From assembly GCA_017302035.1 (NCBI GenBank), contig JAFLEA010000027.1, positions 1 through 33,886 of the forward strand: DNA of 33,886 nt, given 5' to 3'. This document shows positions 16,856 to 25,585 of this stretch, in pieces. Numbering within the stretch: position 1 is the first letter of the stretch; every line of letters begins with the position of its first letter. The position numbers and the translations under genes were made by a program. Below the pieces are notes generated by a model that saw only the letters and a program-made list of their open reading frames with translations, was not told where the DNA came from and ran no database searches. The DNA is from Lysobacterales bacterium. GTDB lineage: Bacteria; Pseudomonadota; Gammaproteobacteria; Xanthomonadales; Xanthomonadaceae.

Positions 16856-18541
16856 TCATGCGCTTGCCCCCGTGTCGCGTGGCCGGGACCGATAGGCCGC
16901 GGCCCATGCAGCCAGTTTTTCGCGGCCGATCTTGGCGTTGTGGCGGATATCCACCGGAAAACCGGGGTGCCGCAGGAAGGCGGTGATCCGCGCGGTGTGC
17001 GGATGGCGCGTGCCCAGTGCGCGCAGTTCGCGCTCGATCCGCGCGAACTGGCCGGCCTCCACGCCGTCGGCCAGTTCCACGCACAGCACCGGCCGCTGCG
17101 CGCCCGTGCCCCCGATGCCGACCAGGGCCGTACGCCGCACCTGGGGATGGACGTTGAACACCGGCTCGACCTGCTCGGTGTGGAGCGGACCGTCGGCCGT
17201 TTCCACGCGCTGGGTCTTGCGTCCGCAGAACCACAGCCGGCCCGCGGCATCGAAATAGCCGACGTCGCCCATCCGGTGCACCACCCGCTCGCTGCCGTCT
17301 TCCCGGGCCTCGCGGATCTTGGCCGCGCGCGTGGCCGCCTCGCGGTTGAAGTAGCTGTCGGTGACGGTGGGGCCGGCGACGGTGATCTCGCCGACCTCGC
17401 CCGCCGCCAGTTCGCGCGCGTCGCTCCACTGGGCGATGGGCGCATCGTCGATCGCGATGATCCGCACCTGGTTCGGCGCCACCGGACGGCCGACGCAGGT
17501 GCCGGCTCCGGCTTCGGTCGCCGCGCGCGTGTCCTGCAGTTCGCGGCCTTCGATCACCGCCACCGGCAGGCATTCGGTGGCCCCGTAGGGTGTCCAGAAC
17601 TGCGCCTCGTCGGCCAGCAGGACACGGATCTTCTCCACCACCTCCGGCGGCACCGGTGCGCCCGCGGACGTCACCCGGCGCAGGCTCGGCAGTGGCCGGC
17701 CGTGGTCGGCCAGTACCCGCATCAGCGCCGGCGAACCGAACAGCTGGGTCGCGCCGAAGCGGTCGATCGCGTCGTGCAGCCGTTCCGGATCGGCCTGCGC
17801 CGGGCGCGTGGGATCCATGTCCGGGATCACCGAGGTCAGGCCCAGTGCCGGATCGAACAAGGCGAACGGCGGGAACGTAGGCAGGTCCACCCCGCCCGGC
17901 GCGATGCCGAAGGCCTCGCGCATCATCGAGATCTGCGCGACGAAATGGCGGTGGCGATAGACCACGCCCTTGGGCACGCCGGTCGAGCCGCTGGTGAACA
18001 GGATCGCGGCCACCTCGTCCGGTGCAGTGGCGGCCAGCTGCGGACCGTCGTCCGCGCCCTCGCGCTCGACCTGAGCCAACGTGGCCCCCCCCCAGCCCCA
18101 GCGCCGGCCCACGGTGACCAGCGTCGTGGCCGAGCGCGCCCAACCCAGCAGCACCCTCGCCAGGTGCGCCAGCGGGATGCCGACGAAGGCCTGTGCCTGC
18201 GCCTCGTCCAGGCACTGCTTCAGCGCGCGCCGGTCGATGCCCGGATCGACCAGCACCGGCACCGCGCCGGCCTTGAACAGGGCGAACATCAGCAGGAAGA
18301 ACTCCGGCGAGGGCCGCACCATCACCACCGTGCGCACGCCGCGGCCGATGCCGTGCCGCGCCAGGCCGGCAGCGATGGCGTCGCTGCGCGCGTCCAGCGC
18401 GCGGTAGTCCAGGACCACGTCGTAGGCGGCCAGCCCGTTGCCCGGACCACGCCGGCCCGGGCAGCGGATCGCCGGCTGGCCGGGGCGTTCGGCCGCCAGC
18501 CGCGGCAGGGCGGCGGCGATGTTGCAGGGGGGGGGCGTCAT
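16856..18541 (-). CDS. oleC: OleC, beta-lactone synthetase (olefin biosynthesis)
   Basis: A 561-residue member of the AMP-forming acyl-CoA synthetase superfamily. The P-loop [10 protein letters not shown] is at 183-192, YGATE at 319-323, the hinge region MGDVGYFD at 424-431, and a C-terminal catalytic-type lysine is in NAKIGREKL. OleC adenylates a beta-hydroxy acid and closes it to a cis-beta-lactone. A GATAAT box 6 bases before the ATG suggests its own leaderless promoter. Two 9-base homopolymers lie in the gene: nine C straight after ATGACG (18535-18527) and nine G coding for WGWGGA (18093-18085). Slippage in either would break the frame. Confidence 0.94.
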   Translation of the reverse strand: MTPPPCNIAAALPRLAAERPGQPAIRCPGRRGPGNGLAAYDVVLDYRALDARSDAIAAGLARHGIGRGVRTVVMVRPSPEFFLLMFALFKAGAVPVLVDPGIDRRALKQCLDEAQAQAFVGIPLAHLARVLLGWARSATTLVTVGRRWGWGGATLAQVEREGADDGPQLAATAPDEVAAILFTSGSTGVPKGVVYRHRHFVAQISMMREAFGIAPGGVDLPTFPPFALFDPALGLTSVIPDMDPTRPAQADPERLHDAIDRFGATQLFGSPALMRVLADHGRPLPSLRRVTSAGAPVPPEVVEKIRVLLADEAQFWTPYGATECLPVAVIEGRELQDTRAATEAGAGTCVGRPVAPNQVRIIAIDDAPIAQWSDARELAAGEVGEITVAGPTVTDSYFNREAATRAAKIREAREDGSERVVHRMGDVGYFDAAGRLWFCGRKTQRVETADGPLHTEQVEPVFNVHPQVRRTALVGIGGTGAQRPVLCVELADGVEAGQFARIERELRALGTRHPHTARITAFLRHPGFPVDIRHNAKIGREKLAAWAAAYRSRPRDTGASA

Positions 18542-18547
18542 CGGCCG

Positions 18548-18553
18548 ATTATC
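18548..18553 (-). promoter_or_regulatory. -10 element of oleC, leaderless type
   Basis: GATAAT on the minus strand stands 6 bases before the oleC ATG. It implies that oleC-oleD can be transcribed apart from oleB, which is separated from it by an opposing gene. Confidence 0.6.
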
Positions 18554-18575
18554 CCAGATGGATCTCGCCGATCGC

Positions 18576-18594
18576 CGGTGGCCCGGGGCCACCG
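18576..18594. repeat. Hairpin upstream of oleC and ykgJ-like gene
   Basis: CGGTGGCC (18576-18583), loop CGG, GGCCACCG (18587-18594): a perfect 8-bp stem in the spacer between two divergent genes. Function unknown. Confidence 0.4.
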
Positions 18595-18634
18595 CTGCCC
18601 GCGCCCGCCCGGATCCCTCGCGCCGCCACCCAAG

Positions 18635-18655
18635 CCCGCCCCCGGGGCGGGTTTT
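18635..18655 (+). terminator. GC hairpin followed by TTTT ahead of the YkgJ gene
   Basis: CCCGCCC (18635-18641), loop CCG, GGGCGGG (18645-18651), then four T. On the plus strand this looks like a small terminator or attenuator in the 5' region of the YkgJ-family gene; no plus-strand gene lies directly upstream. Confidence 0.4.
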
Positions 18656-18721
18656 GCGCAGCCCGCGCATGCTGCAAACTCCGCCCTCCGCCCGGCATCC
18701 CGCCGCGCAAGGCCGCCACCC

Positions 18722-19150
18722 ATGCATCCCTGCCTGACCTGTGGCGCCTGCTGCACCCAGTACCGCGTCGCCTTTCACTGGATGGAATCGGACGAAGTCA
18801 CCGCAGGCGGAGTGCCGGCCGCGCTGACCGAGCGCCTGGACCCGCACCGGCTGTGCATGCGCGGCACCGCCTCCCTGCCCGTGCGCTGCGTGGCCCTGGA
18901 CGCGGAGATCGGCGTGCATTCGCGCTGCACCATCCACCCGATGCGGCCCAGCGCGTGTCGCGAAGTCGATGCCTCGTGGGAGAACGGCGTCGCCAGCCGC
19001 CAGTGCGACCAGGCCCGGATCGCCCACGGCCTGCCGGTGCTGACCGCCGCCGCCTGGCGCTGGCGCGATCCGGCCGGCAACGACGACCATCCCGACGACA
19101 ACGGCAACAGCCCGTCGCCGCCGGCGATGCCGCCGCCGGTCGCGGCATAG
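18722..19150 (+). CDS. YkgJ-family cysteine-cluster protein
   Basis: A 142-residue protein of the YkgJ (UPF0153) type, a putative Fe-S or zinc protein. It opens with CxxCxxCC (Cys 4, 7, 10, 11) and has further cysteines at 45, 56, 69, 79 and 95, including the family's C-x-I/V-H-P-x-R-P-x-x-C pattern (CTIHPMRPSAC, 69-79). The C-terminus is a disordered run of D, N, S and P. It lies on the plus strand between oleC and oleB, convergent with oleB (10 bases between stops), so it splits the ole genes. The biochemical role of the family is unknown. Confidence 0.9.
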   Translation: MHPCLTCGACCTQYRVAFHWMESDEVTAGGVPAALTERLDPHRLCMRGTASLPVRCVALDAEIGVHSRCTIHPMRPSACREVDASWENGVASRQCDQARIAHGLPVLTAAAWRWRDPAGNDDHPDDNGNSPSPPAMPPPVAA

Positions 19151-19160
19151 GCGACGCGGA

Positions 19161-20069
19161 CTACAGCGGATTGGCGTCGAGGAAGGCGCGGATCTCCGGC
19201 ACCAGCACTTCGTGCCGGTCCTCCAGCACGTAGTGGCCGGCATCCTCGAAGGCATGCACCTGCGCCCGCGGCAGATCGGCGCGGAAGCGTTCCAGGAAAT
19301 GGCGGTCGAACACGAAGTCCTTCAGGCCCCAGGCGATGAACGCCGGCCGGTCGGCGAACGACGCCAGCGCCTTGCCCGCCGCCGCCAGCAGTGGCCATGC
19401 CGGATCCTTCGGCGACAACGGGATGTCCTGCATGAAGCGGATGGTCGAGATGCGGTTCTTCCACGAGTCGTACGGCGCCACATAGGCACGGCGCACGGCG
19501 GCCGGCATCTTCCGTTCCACGCCGAAACGCGAAGCGCCGGCGGAGAACGCATTGAACGCACGGATCACGACCTCGCCGATGAAGTAATCGCGGCCCAGGG
19601 CGATCTGCCAGGGCATCCGCTTCGCCGCCGGCATCGGGAACGCGGCGGTATTGAGGATCACCAGCCGCTTCACCTGCGCGGCATGCGCCAGGGCCCAGCC
19701 GAAACCGATCATCCCGCCCCAGTCGTGCACGGCCAGGGTGACCGGCGTGGCGTCGTCGACGCCCGCATGGCGCAGCAATGCCTCCAGGTCGTCCACCCGC
19801 GACTGCAGGGTGTAGTCGTAGCGGGGCGATGCGGCCAGGTAGTCGTCCGGCTTGTCGGACAGGCCCATGCCGACGTGGTCCGGGACGATGCAGCGGTACC
19901 TGTCCGACAGCCCGGCCACCAGCGTGCGCCAGTAGTAGCTCCACGACGGGTTGCCGTGCAGCATGACCACGATTTCGCCGTCGCGCGGGCCTTCGTCCAG
20001 GTACGACATGGCGATGCCGGGGCGGACCTCGAAGCGGCGGGGGTGCGCGGGATAGCCGGGAAGATTCAT
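19161..20069 (-). CDS. oleB: OleB, beta-lactone decarboxylase (olefin biosynthesis)
   Basis: A 302-residue alpha/beta hydrolase of the haloalkane dehalogenase-like group. HGNPSW (38-43) forms the oxyanion region; the nucleophile is Asp116 in AVHDWGGM, not Ser, as in OleB; the histidine lies in EDAGHYVLED. OleB removes CO2 from the cis-beta-lactone made by OleC to give the cis-olefin. I chose the ATG at 20069; the frame runs upstream to 20162 but crosses a palindromic promoter. Taken alone it could be called a haloalkane dehalogenase; the oleA, oleC and oleD neighbours decide the call. Confidence 0.92.
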   Translation of the reverse strand: MNLPGYPAHPRRFEVRPGIAMSYLDEGPRDGEIVVMLHGNPSWSYYWRTLVAGLSDRYRCIVPDHVGMGLSDKPDDYLAASPRYDYTLQSRVDDLEALLRHAGVDDATPVTLAVHDWGGMIGFGWALAHAAQVKRLVILNTAAFPMPAAKRMPWQIALGRDYFIGEVVIRAFNAFSAGASRFGVERKMPAAVRRAYVAPYDSWKNRISTIRFMQDIPLSPKDPAWPLLAAAGKALASFADRPAFIAWGLKDFVFDRHFLERFRADLPRAQVHAFEDAGHYVLEDRHEVLVPEIRAFLDANPL

Positions 20070-20094
20070 GGATGGCCTGTCATTTCGACTACGG

Positions 20095-20106
20095 GATTCT
20101 AGAATC
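20095..20106. promoter_or_regulatory. Palindromic bidirectional promoter between oleB and the UPF0149 gene
   Basis: GATTCTAGAATC is a perfect 12-base palindrome that yields a TAGAAT -10 element on each strand (plus 20100-20105, minus 20101-20096). The oleB ATG begins 26 bases beyond its box and the plus-strand ATG at 20131 begins 25 bases beyond the other. No clear -35 boxes are visible. Confidence 0.55.
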
Positions 20107-20160
20107 AACCTCTTGGTTCCGCGAACTATCATGAGCGGACCGTCACCGCATACCGCCGCC

Positions 20161-20913
20161 ATGTCCAGCCCGATCTCGCCCCCGCCTTACCTCGACGACG
20201 ACCAGGTCGAACGCCTCACCGAACTGCTGGAACAGCGCGCGGTACCGTTCAAGGGCTTCAACCTGGAAGCGCTGGATGGGTTCCTGTCGGCGCTGGCAGT
20301 GTCACCGTCGCTGGTGCCCCCGGACGAATGGCAACCCTTGGTATGGGGCGGCAAGGCGCCCACCTGGACCGACGAAGATGAGGCGGCACAGGTACAGACA
20401 TTGCTGATGGGCCACTGGAACATGTGCGTGGCACGCGTGCGCCAGGACGGGGACGACCTGCCCGACCATCTCGCGCCGCTGATGTGGCTGCCCGAAGACC
20501 CCGACCTGACCGGCGAGGACGCCGTGCAGGAGGATGCGCTGGACGTGGGCAGGGACTGGGCGCTGGGCTTCTTCGCCGGAGCCACGCTACGCGAAGCCGA
20601 GTGGGACCAGTGGCTCGACGGGAACGACTGGATCGAGGAGGTCTTCGAACTGCTCGACCAACTGGCCAGCGGAGAAGCGCTCAACCCGGAAGATCCGACC
20701 GCACCGGCCACCGCACTCGGCTACCGCGACCGGCTGGGAATCGTGCTCGGATTGCCGGCGATGCTGGCCGACCTCAACCACCACCGGGTCGAGTCGCTGA
20801 CCCCGCGCACCCCGATCCGCCGCGATGCGGTGCCCGGACGCAATGCTGCCTGCCCCTGCGGCAGCGGCAGGAAGTACAAGAAGTGCTGCGGGCTTGCAGG
20901 CGCCGGGACATGA
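20161..20913 (+). CDS. UPF0149 (YecA-like) protein with C-terminal SEC-C zinc motif
   Basis: A 250-residue protein. The UPF0149/YgfB helical domain covers about residues 12-205 (LEALDGFLSALAVSPSLVPPDEWQPLVWG; DWALGFFAGATLREAEW). A SEC-C zinc-binding motif, NAACPCGSGRKYKKCCG, closes the protein (Cys 231, 233, 242, 243). Related E. coli YecA binds metal through this motif and can contact ribosomes or SecB, but its role is not settled. The start is uncertain: ATG 20161 or ATG 20131 (10 residues more), neither with a clear ribosome-binding site. It lies opposite oleB and oleA and separates them. Confidence 0.88.
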   Translation: MSSPISPPPYLDDDQVERLTELLEQRAVPFKGFNLEALDGFLSALAVSPSLVPPDEWQPLVWGGKAPTWTDEDEAAQVQTLLMGHWNMCVARVRQDGDDLPDHLAPLMWLPEDPDLTGEDAVQEDALDVGRDWALGFFAGATLREAEWDQWLDGNDWIEEVFELLDQLASGEALNPEDPTAPATALGYRDRLGIVLGLPAMLADLNHHRVESLTPRTPIRRDAVPGRNAACPCGSGRKYKKCCGLAGAGT

Positions 20914-20957
20914 ATCCAGCCCCGCCCCCTGCGCGCGGAGAGGGCGCCGATGCCCGG

Positions 20958-20975
20958 CGTCGCCCGGGGGCGACG
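20958..20975. terminator. Terminator-like hairpin between UPF0149 gene and oleA
   Basis: CGTCGCC (20958-20964), loop CGGG, GGCGACG (20969-20975), between two convergent genes, without a T-tract. Confidence 0.45.
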
Positions 20976-21058
20976 GGGGCGTCACCCCGGACATAGGGCG
21001 CGTGCAGGCTTGCCGGGCTTCCCGAGCACCCAAGGCGCCCGGGCACACCCGCGGATTG

Positions 21059-22075
21059 CTACCACTCCACCTCGGCCATCGAGCAGTTCAGCCCGGAGCC
21101 GATGCCCAGCAACGCGATCCGGTCGCCCTTCTTCAGGCGCCCCAGCTCCTTGAGCTTGCTCAGCACGATCGGCACCGATGCAGGCCCGATGTTGCCGTGT
21201 TCGCCGAAGATAGTCATGACTTTCTTCGGATCGATGCCGATCGACTTGACGAAGGCCTGGGTGTGCGGACGGCTGACCTGGTGGATCACGAACTGGTCCA
21301 GCTCGTCCACCGCCCAGCCCAGCGCCAGCTTGGCCGCGCCGAAGGTCTTGTTGGCCAGCTTGATGCCCTCGATCAGCAGCATCCGGGTGTCGGTGACCAT
21401 GCGGTCCAGGTTGCCGCGGCACAGGGTGTTGAACTCGGTGGCCGAGCGGGTCACCCCACCCTTGTAGCGCGGGGCGTCCGGGACCAGCTCGCGCCGAGCC
21501 AAAACCATCGCCGCCGCGCCGCAGCCCAGGGTCAGGGCGGCCATCTCGTCGCGGAACTGCTGTTCGGTCACGTCCGGGGCGGCCATCCGCTCCAGGGTCT
21601 TCTCGTAGACCAGGTTGGCGGTTTCGCCGTCCACCACCAGGGCGTAGTCGATCTCGCCGCGCTCGAGCATGCGTGCGGCGATGTCCATGCCGTTGATGAA
21701 AGCCAGGCAGGCGTTGGCGATGTCGAAGGTCATGCACTCGTCGGACACGCCCAGGTTGCCCGAGACGATCGAGGCGGTGGACGGTTCCAGGAAGTCGCGG
21801 CTGACCGAGGTGTTGACCAGCAGGCCCACCTGCTCCACGCCGATGCCGGCGTCGGCCAGGGCCTTGCGCGCGGCCAGGGTGGCCGCGTCGGAGGCCTGCA
21901 CGTCCTCGTCCCACATGCGGCGGGCGTGGATGCCGGCGATGTCGCCGAGCACGTCGACCCGGATGCCCAGGCGGTCCAGGGTCGGCTTCAGCCGCTGGTT
22001 GATCTCCTGCGAGGTCAGGGTGTGGGGCGCGTCGACGTGCGCCAGGCCGGCGATGGATACGTTCTTGAAAAGCAT
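21059..22075 (-). CDS. oleA: OleA, acyl-CoA head-to-head condensing enzyme (olefin biosynthesis)
   Basis: A 338-residue thiolase-superfamily enzyme (KAS III-like), very close along its whole length to X. campestris OleA as I remember it. It joins two long-chain acyl-CoAs in a non-decarboxylative Claisen condensation to a 2-alkyl-3-keto acid. Expected active-site residues are present: Cys123 in NACLAF, Glu97 in DFLEPST (the base special to OleA), His265 in VIHQVSRPHT and Asn295 in GEHGNIGPAS. A TAGAAT box (22116-22111) gives it a short leader of about 30 bases. It is the committing enzyme of the pathway. Confidence 0.97.
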   Translation of the reverse strand: MLFKNVSIAGLAHVDAPHTLTSQEINQRLKPTLDRLGIRVDVLGDIAGIHARRMWDEDVQASDAATLAARKALADAGIGVEQVGLLVNTSVSRDFLEPSTASIVSGNLGVSDECMTFDIANACLAFINGMDIAARMLERGEIDYALVVDGETANLVYEKTLERMAAPDVTEQQFRDEMAALTLGCGAAAMVLARRELVPDAPRYKGGVTRSATEFNTLCRGNLDRMVTDTRMLLIEGIKLANKTFGAAKLALGWAVDELDQFVIHQVSRPHTQAFVKSIGIDPKKVMTIFGEHGNIGPASVPIVLSKLKELGRLKKGDRIALLGIGSGLNCSMAEVEW

Positions 22076-22110
22076 GGCTGGACCGGACCGGTCGAGCGAA
22101 AGGACCGACG

Positions 22111-22116
22111 ATTCTA
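22111..22116 (-). promoter_or_regulatory. -10 element of oleA
   Basis: TAGAAT on the minus strand, 35 bases before the oleA ATG; unlike arfB, ubiJ and oleC this leaves a real leader. Confidence 0.5.
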
Positions 22117-22180
22117 CCGGCTGCCCGCCCCCACCGCACCCAAAAGTACGGGGACGGCTACGCCCCGGACCGCGCCCGGT

Positions 22181-22504
22181 TCAGCGTGGGCAGTTCCAGG
22201 CAGCGAAGTTCTGGCTGCCGTTGGCGGGCTCGCCCAGCGGTTGCAGGGTGTTGGCCGGGACGCTCGGCGCCTTGTTGCGGGCCAGGGTCTCCAGCTCGTC
22301 GCGGACCTTGAGCGGATCGCGGTCGTAGAAACCCACCGCGTGCTGGACCGAGACTTCGACTTCGCCCGCCTTGGTGCAACCGGCAGGCGGGGCGCCGGCC
22401 GGGACCACCCGGACCTGCTTGGCCTCGGGCTCCAGCGGCACCCAGGTGCAGGCGGCCACGGGCAGGACAAGCAGCAGAAGGAACGGAAGTTGGCGGATCG
22501 TCAT
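22181..22504 (-). CDS. DUF4156 lipoprotein
   Basis: A 107-residue lipoprotein with a signal peptide and lipobox VAAC (Cys19). The mature part fits the DUF4156 family: WVPLEPEAKQVRVV, a CTKAGEVEVSV strand, the DELETLARNKA helix and a closing NGSQNFAAWNC. Family members are small envelope lipoproteins of unknown function. Start ATG 22504 is fixed by the signal. It follows the M16 protease gene by 97 bases on the same strand. Confidence 0.85.
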   Translation of the reverse strand: MTIRQLPFLLLLVLPVAACTWVPLEPEAKQVRVVPAGAPPAGCTKAGEVEVSVQHAVGFYDRDPLKVRDELETLARNKAPSVPANTLQPLGEPANGSQNFAAWNCPR

Positions 22505-22601
22505 GGTCGAAGGGTCCGGTTGGGACGGTCGGCAGGACCAGCCTGCCGATTCCTGGATGAACCGCGCCTGCAGAACCGGGCGCCGCCGGCGCGCGGCGCG
22601 G

Positions 22602-25478
22602 TCAGGGCTTGGCCGCCATCGGCTGGCCATCGGCGTCGACGAGGCGGACCTCACCCAGGTTCAACGCACGTACCGGCGCCTCGGTCTGCTTGAGGTCGCC
22701 CACCACCACCCAGACCAGCCGGTCCGGATCGATCGTGGCCGCCGCCTGCTTGACCTGGTCCACGCTCAGCGCCTCGATTTGCGCCTTGCGCTGGAACACG
22801 TAGTCGTCCGGCCGGTCGTAGCGGACCATGCCGCCGATGGTGCCCATCACCGAACGCCCGGTCTCGTAGGCGCCGGGCAGGCTGCGGATCTCGCTGGCCT
22901 GGATCTTGGCCACTTCCTTCGCGCTCGGCGGCACCTGGCCGCCGGCGAACTGGCGGATCTCGCGGTCCAGCTCCTGCAGCGATTCGGCGGTCTTGTCGAT
23001 CTGTACCGGGGCAAACGCGATCCACGGCCGCTGGCCCAGCGCGCCGGAGGCGAAACTGTAGGCACCATAGGCCCAGTGCTTGTCCTCGCGCAGGTTCATG
23101 TTCAGGCGCGAGGTGAACTCGCCGCCCAGCACCGAGTTGGCGAAATCGAACTTGATCGTGTCCGCGGACTTGGTCGAGGGCACCACCTGGCCGGCCAGGA
23201 TCGTGGCCTGGACCGCGCCGGGCTGGTCGATCAGGTACACGGTCGGCCGCGCCGGGCGCGGCACTTCGGCGACGGGCCTGGCTTCCGCCGCGGCACCCTC
23301 GCCCTTCCAGTCGCCGAAATGCTTCTCCAGCAGCGGCACCACTTCGTCCAGGGTGGTGTCGCCGACCACGATCAGGGTCGCATTCTCCGGGCGCACCCAC
23401 TGCCGGTGGAACCCGACCAGGTCGTCGCGGGTCAGCGCACCGATCGAGGCCTCGGTGCCGGTGCCGCTGAACGGGATCGCGTAGGGGTGGCCCTTGCCGT
23501 ACAACAGCGGCGGCAGCACCCGCAGGGCGGCGCCGTTCGGGCGCGCCTTTTCCTGGCCGATGCCGGCGATCCAGCTGGCGCGGACGCGGTCGATCTCCTT
23601 CTGCTCGAAGCGCGGCCGGCGCAGCATCGCCGCGTACAGATCGAGCGATGCGTCCAGGTTCTCCTTCAATGCCGACAGATAGGCATTGCCGCCGTCCAGC
23701 GAGGCGCCGCCACCGAGGCTGGCACCCAGCGCTTCGGCGCGGTTGGCGAAGGCCAGCGCATCCAGGTCGCCGGCACCCTCGTCGAGCATGCTCATGGCGA
23801 AGCTGGAGGTGCCGAGCTTGCCGCCCTGGTCGGTGGCGAAACCGCCCTTGAACTCGTAGCTGAACTGCACCACCGGCACCGAATCGCGGCGCGCCAGGAT
23901 CACCCGGGTGCCGTTGCTCAGGGTCGCACGCTCCAGGGCCGGGAACTTCAGGTCGGGGAACTCGTCGGGCATCGGCACGCCCTGGCTGCGGTCCACCTTG
24001 CTCGCAGTCGTACTGAACTTCGGGTCCGGTGCCGGCAGCACGAACGGGGCCGGGGTCGGCGAGGCGTCCTCGGCCAGCGCGGTGCGCTCGCCCGGTTCCA
24101 CCAGCAGGGTGTGCGAGCCTTCGCCCAGCCACTTGCCGCCCGCGGCCTTCAGGTCGGCGGCAGTGGCGGTGGCGATCGTGTCCAGGTCGTCGCGGAAACA
24201 GCCGGGGTTGCCGGAATACACCGCGCACTCGGCCAGCGCGTCGGCCTTGCCGCCGAAACCGCCGATGCGCTCGATACCGCGCACGAAGTCGGCACGCAGC
24301 ACGGCCTGCGCCTGGGCCAGTTCTTCGGCGGTGGGGCCTTCGGCAATCAGCCGGCGCAGTTCCTCGTCGATGATCCGTTCGACCCGCGCCGGGTCCACGC
24401 CCTGCTTCACGTCGGCGGTGATGTTGAAGGAGGAGGCCAGTTCGAACGGCCATACGGACGTGCTGACCTTGTCGACCAGCTTCTCCTCGTGCACCAGGCG
24501 CCGATCCAGGCGCGAGCTCTTGCTGCCGCCGAGCACCTGCGACAGGACCAGCAGGCGGGTGGCATCGGCGTCGCGGTAAGGCGCCACGCTCCAGGTACGG
24601 TAGATCCGCGTCTGCGGCACCTTGTCGGTCATGCTCGCGCGGGTGGTCGCACGCCTGGCCGGACCGGCCTGCACGCGCTCGAGGGCGGGACCGGCGGGGA
24701 TGTCGCCGAAATAGCGGCTGACCTTGTCCTTCGCGGTGGCCAGGTCGATGTCGCCGGCCAGCACCAGCACCGCGTTGTTCGGGCCGTACCAGGCGCGGAA
24801 CCACTGCTTCACGTCCTCCAGCGAGGCCGCGTCGAGGTCGTTCATCGAGCCGATGGTGCTGTGGTGGTACGGGTGGTCCTGGGGGTACAGCGCGCGGAAT
24901 ATCTGGTCGTAGGCCTGGCCGTAAGGCTCGTTCTCGCCCTGGCGCTTCTCGTTCTGGACCACGCCGCGCTGCTCGTCGAGGGTCTTCTGGTCGATCGCGC
25001 CCAGCAGGTGGCCCATGCGGTCGGACTCCATCCACAGCGCCATGTCCAGCGCGGTGGTCGGCACGTTCTGGAAGTAGTTGGTGCGGTCCAGCCAGGTGGT
25101 GCCGTTCTGGTCGGTGGCGCCGACCAGCTCGAACGGTTCGAAGAACTCGCCCGGATGGTTTTCCGAGCCGTTGAACATCAGGTGCTCGAACAGGTGGGCG
25201 AAACCGCTGCGGCCGGCCGGCTCGTCCTTGCTGCCGACGTGGTACCACAGGTTCACCGCCACGATCGGCGCCTTGCGGTCGGTGTGCACGATCACCCGCA
25301 GGCCGTTGGGCAGGGTGAACTCCTGATAGGGCACCAGGGCCTCGGTACCGGCACTGGCGGCCTGCCCGGCGAGCAACGGCGACGGCGCGAGCGTGGCGGC
25401 ACCGAACGCGGCGGCGATGGCCAGCACCAGGGCGGCCGGGCGCGGCCGGCGGGACAACCTTGAGGCGGTCGTGGTCAT
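22602..25478 (-). CDS. M16 family zinc metallopeptidase, periplasmic (second copy)
   Basis: A 958-residue two-half M16 protease with an N-terminal signal region (RRPRPAALVLAIAAAFGAATLAPSPLLAGQA). The active half has HLFEH (95-99) and Glu177 in VVQNEKRQGENEP; the second half (from about residue 520) has no HxxEH. Start ATG 25478 is chosen because it opens the signal peptide; an ATG 14 codons earlier would not. It differs from the 9466-12237 protease in most of the sequence, so the two are old paralogues. Expected to break down peptides in the periplasm. Confidence 0.94.
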   Translation of the reverse strand: MTTTASRLSRRPRPAALVLAIAAAFGAATLAPSPLLAGQAASAGTEALVPYQEFTLPNGLRVIVHTDRKAPIVAVNLWYHVGSKDEPAGRSGFAHLFEHLMFNGSENHPGEFFEPFELVGATDQNGTTWLDRTNYFQNVPTTALDMALWMESDRMGHLLGAIDQKTLDEQRGVVQNEKRQGENEPYGQAYDQIFRALYPQDHPYHHSTIGSMNDLDAASLEDVKQWFRAWYGPNNAVLVLAGDIDLATAKDKVSRYFGDIPAGPALERVQAGPARRATTRASMTDKVPQTRIYRTWSVAPYRDADATRLLVLSQVLGGSKSSRLDRRLVHEEKLVDKVSTSVWPFELASSFNITADVKQGVDPARVERIIDEELRRLIAEGPTAEELAQAQAVLRADFVRGIERIGGFGGKADALAECAVYSGNPGCFRDDLDTIATATAADLKAAGGKWLGEGSHTLLVEPGERTALAEDASPTPAPFVLPAPDPKFSTTASKVDRSQGVPMPDEFPDLKFPALERATLSNGTRVILARRDSVPVVQFSYEFKGGFATDQGGKLGTSSFAMSMLDEGAGDLDALAFANRAEALGASLGGGASLDGGNAYLSALKENLDASLDLYAAMLRRPRFEQKEIDRVRASWIAGIGQEKARPNGAALRVLPPLLYGKGHPYAIPFSGTGTEASIGALTRDDLVGFHRQWVRPENATLIVVGDTTLDEVVPLLEKHFGDWKGEGAAAEARPVAEVPRPARPTVYLIDQPGAVQATILAGQVVPSTKSADTIKFDFANSVLGGEFTSRLNMNLREDKHWAYGAYSFASGALGQRPWIAFAPVQIDKTAESLQELDREIRQFAGGQVPPSAKEVAKIQASEIRSLPGAYETGRSVMGTIGGMVRYDRPDDYVFQRKAQIEALSVDQVKQAAATIDPDRLVWVVVGDLKQTEAPVRALNLGEVRLVDADGQPMAAKP

Positions 25479-25522
25479 GGTGGCCTGGCACTCCTTGGAA
25501 GAGAAAAGACACGAAGGCATCG

Positions 25523-25528
25523 ATCCTA
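25523..25528 (-). promoter_or_regulatory. Possible -10 element of the second M16 gene
   Basis: TAGGAT on the minus strand, 44 bases before the ATG, with AAGGAG in the leader. No clear -35 box. Confidence 0.35.
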
Positions 25529-25585
25529 CCCAGCGCCGGCGGCCTTTACACTAGGCCACAAGCCATGCCGGAACGGAGCCGCCGA

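Noticed and set aside
16628-19150. 840-residue plus-strand ORF ending with the YkgJ protein
   Set aside because: Only the last 142 residues are real; the earlier part is a shadow of oleC and oleD.
19161-20069. Haloalkane dehalogenase as the name of the oleB product
   Set aside because: The Asp nucleophile fits both, but oleA, oleC and oleD neighbours make OleB much more likely.
22371-25463. 1030-residue plus-strand ORF opposite the second M16 protease
   Set aside because: Mirror-frame shadow with biased composition and no family match.
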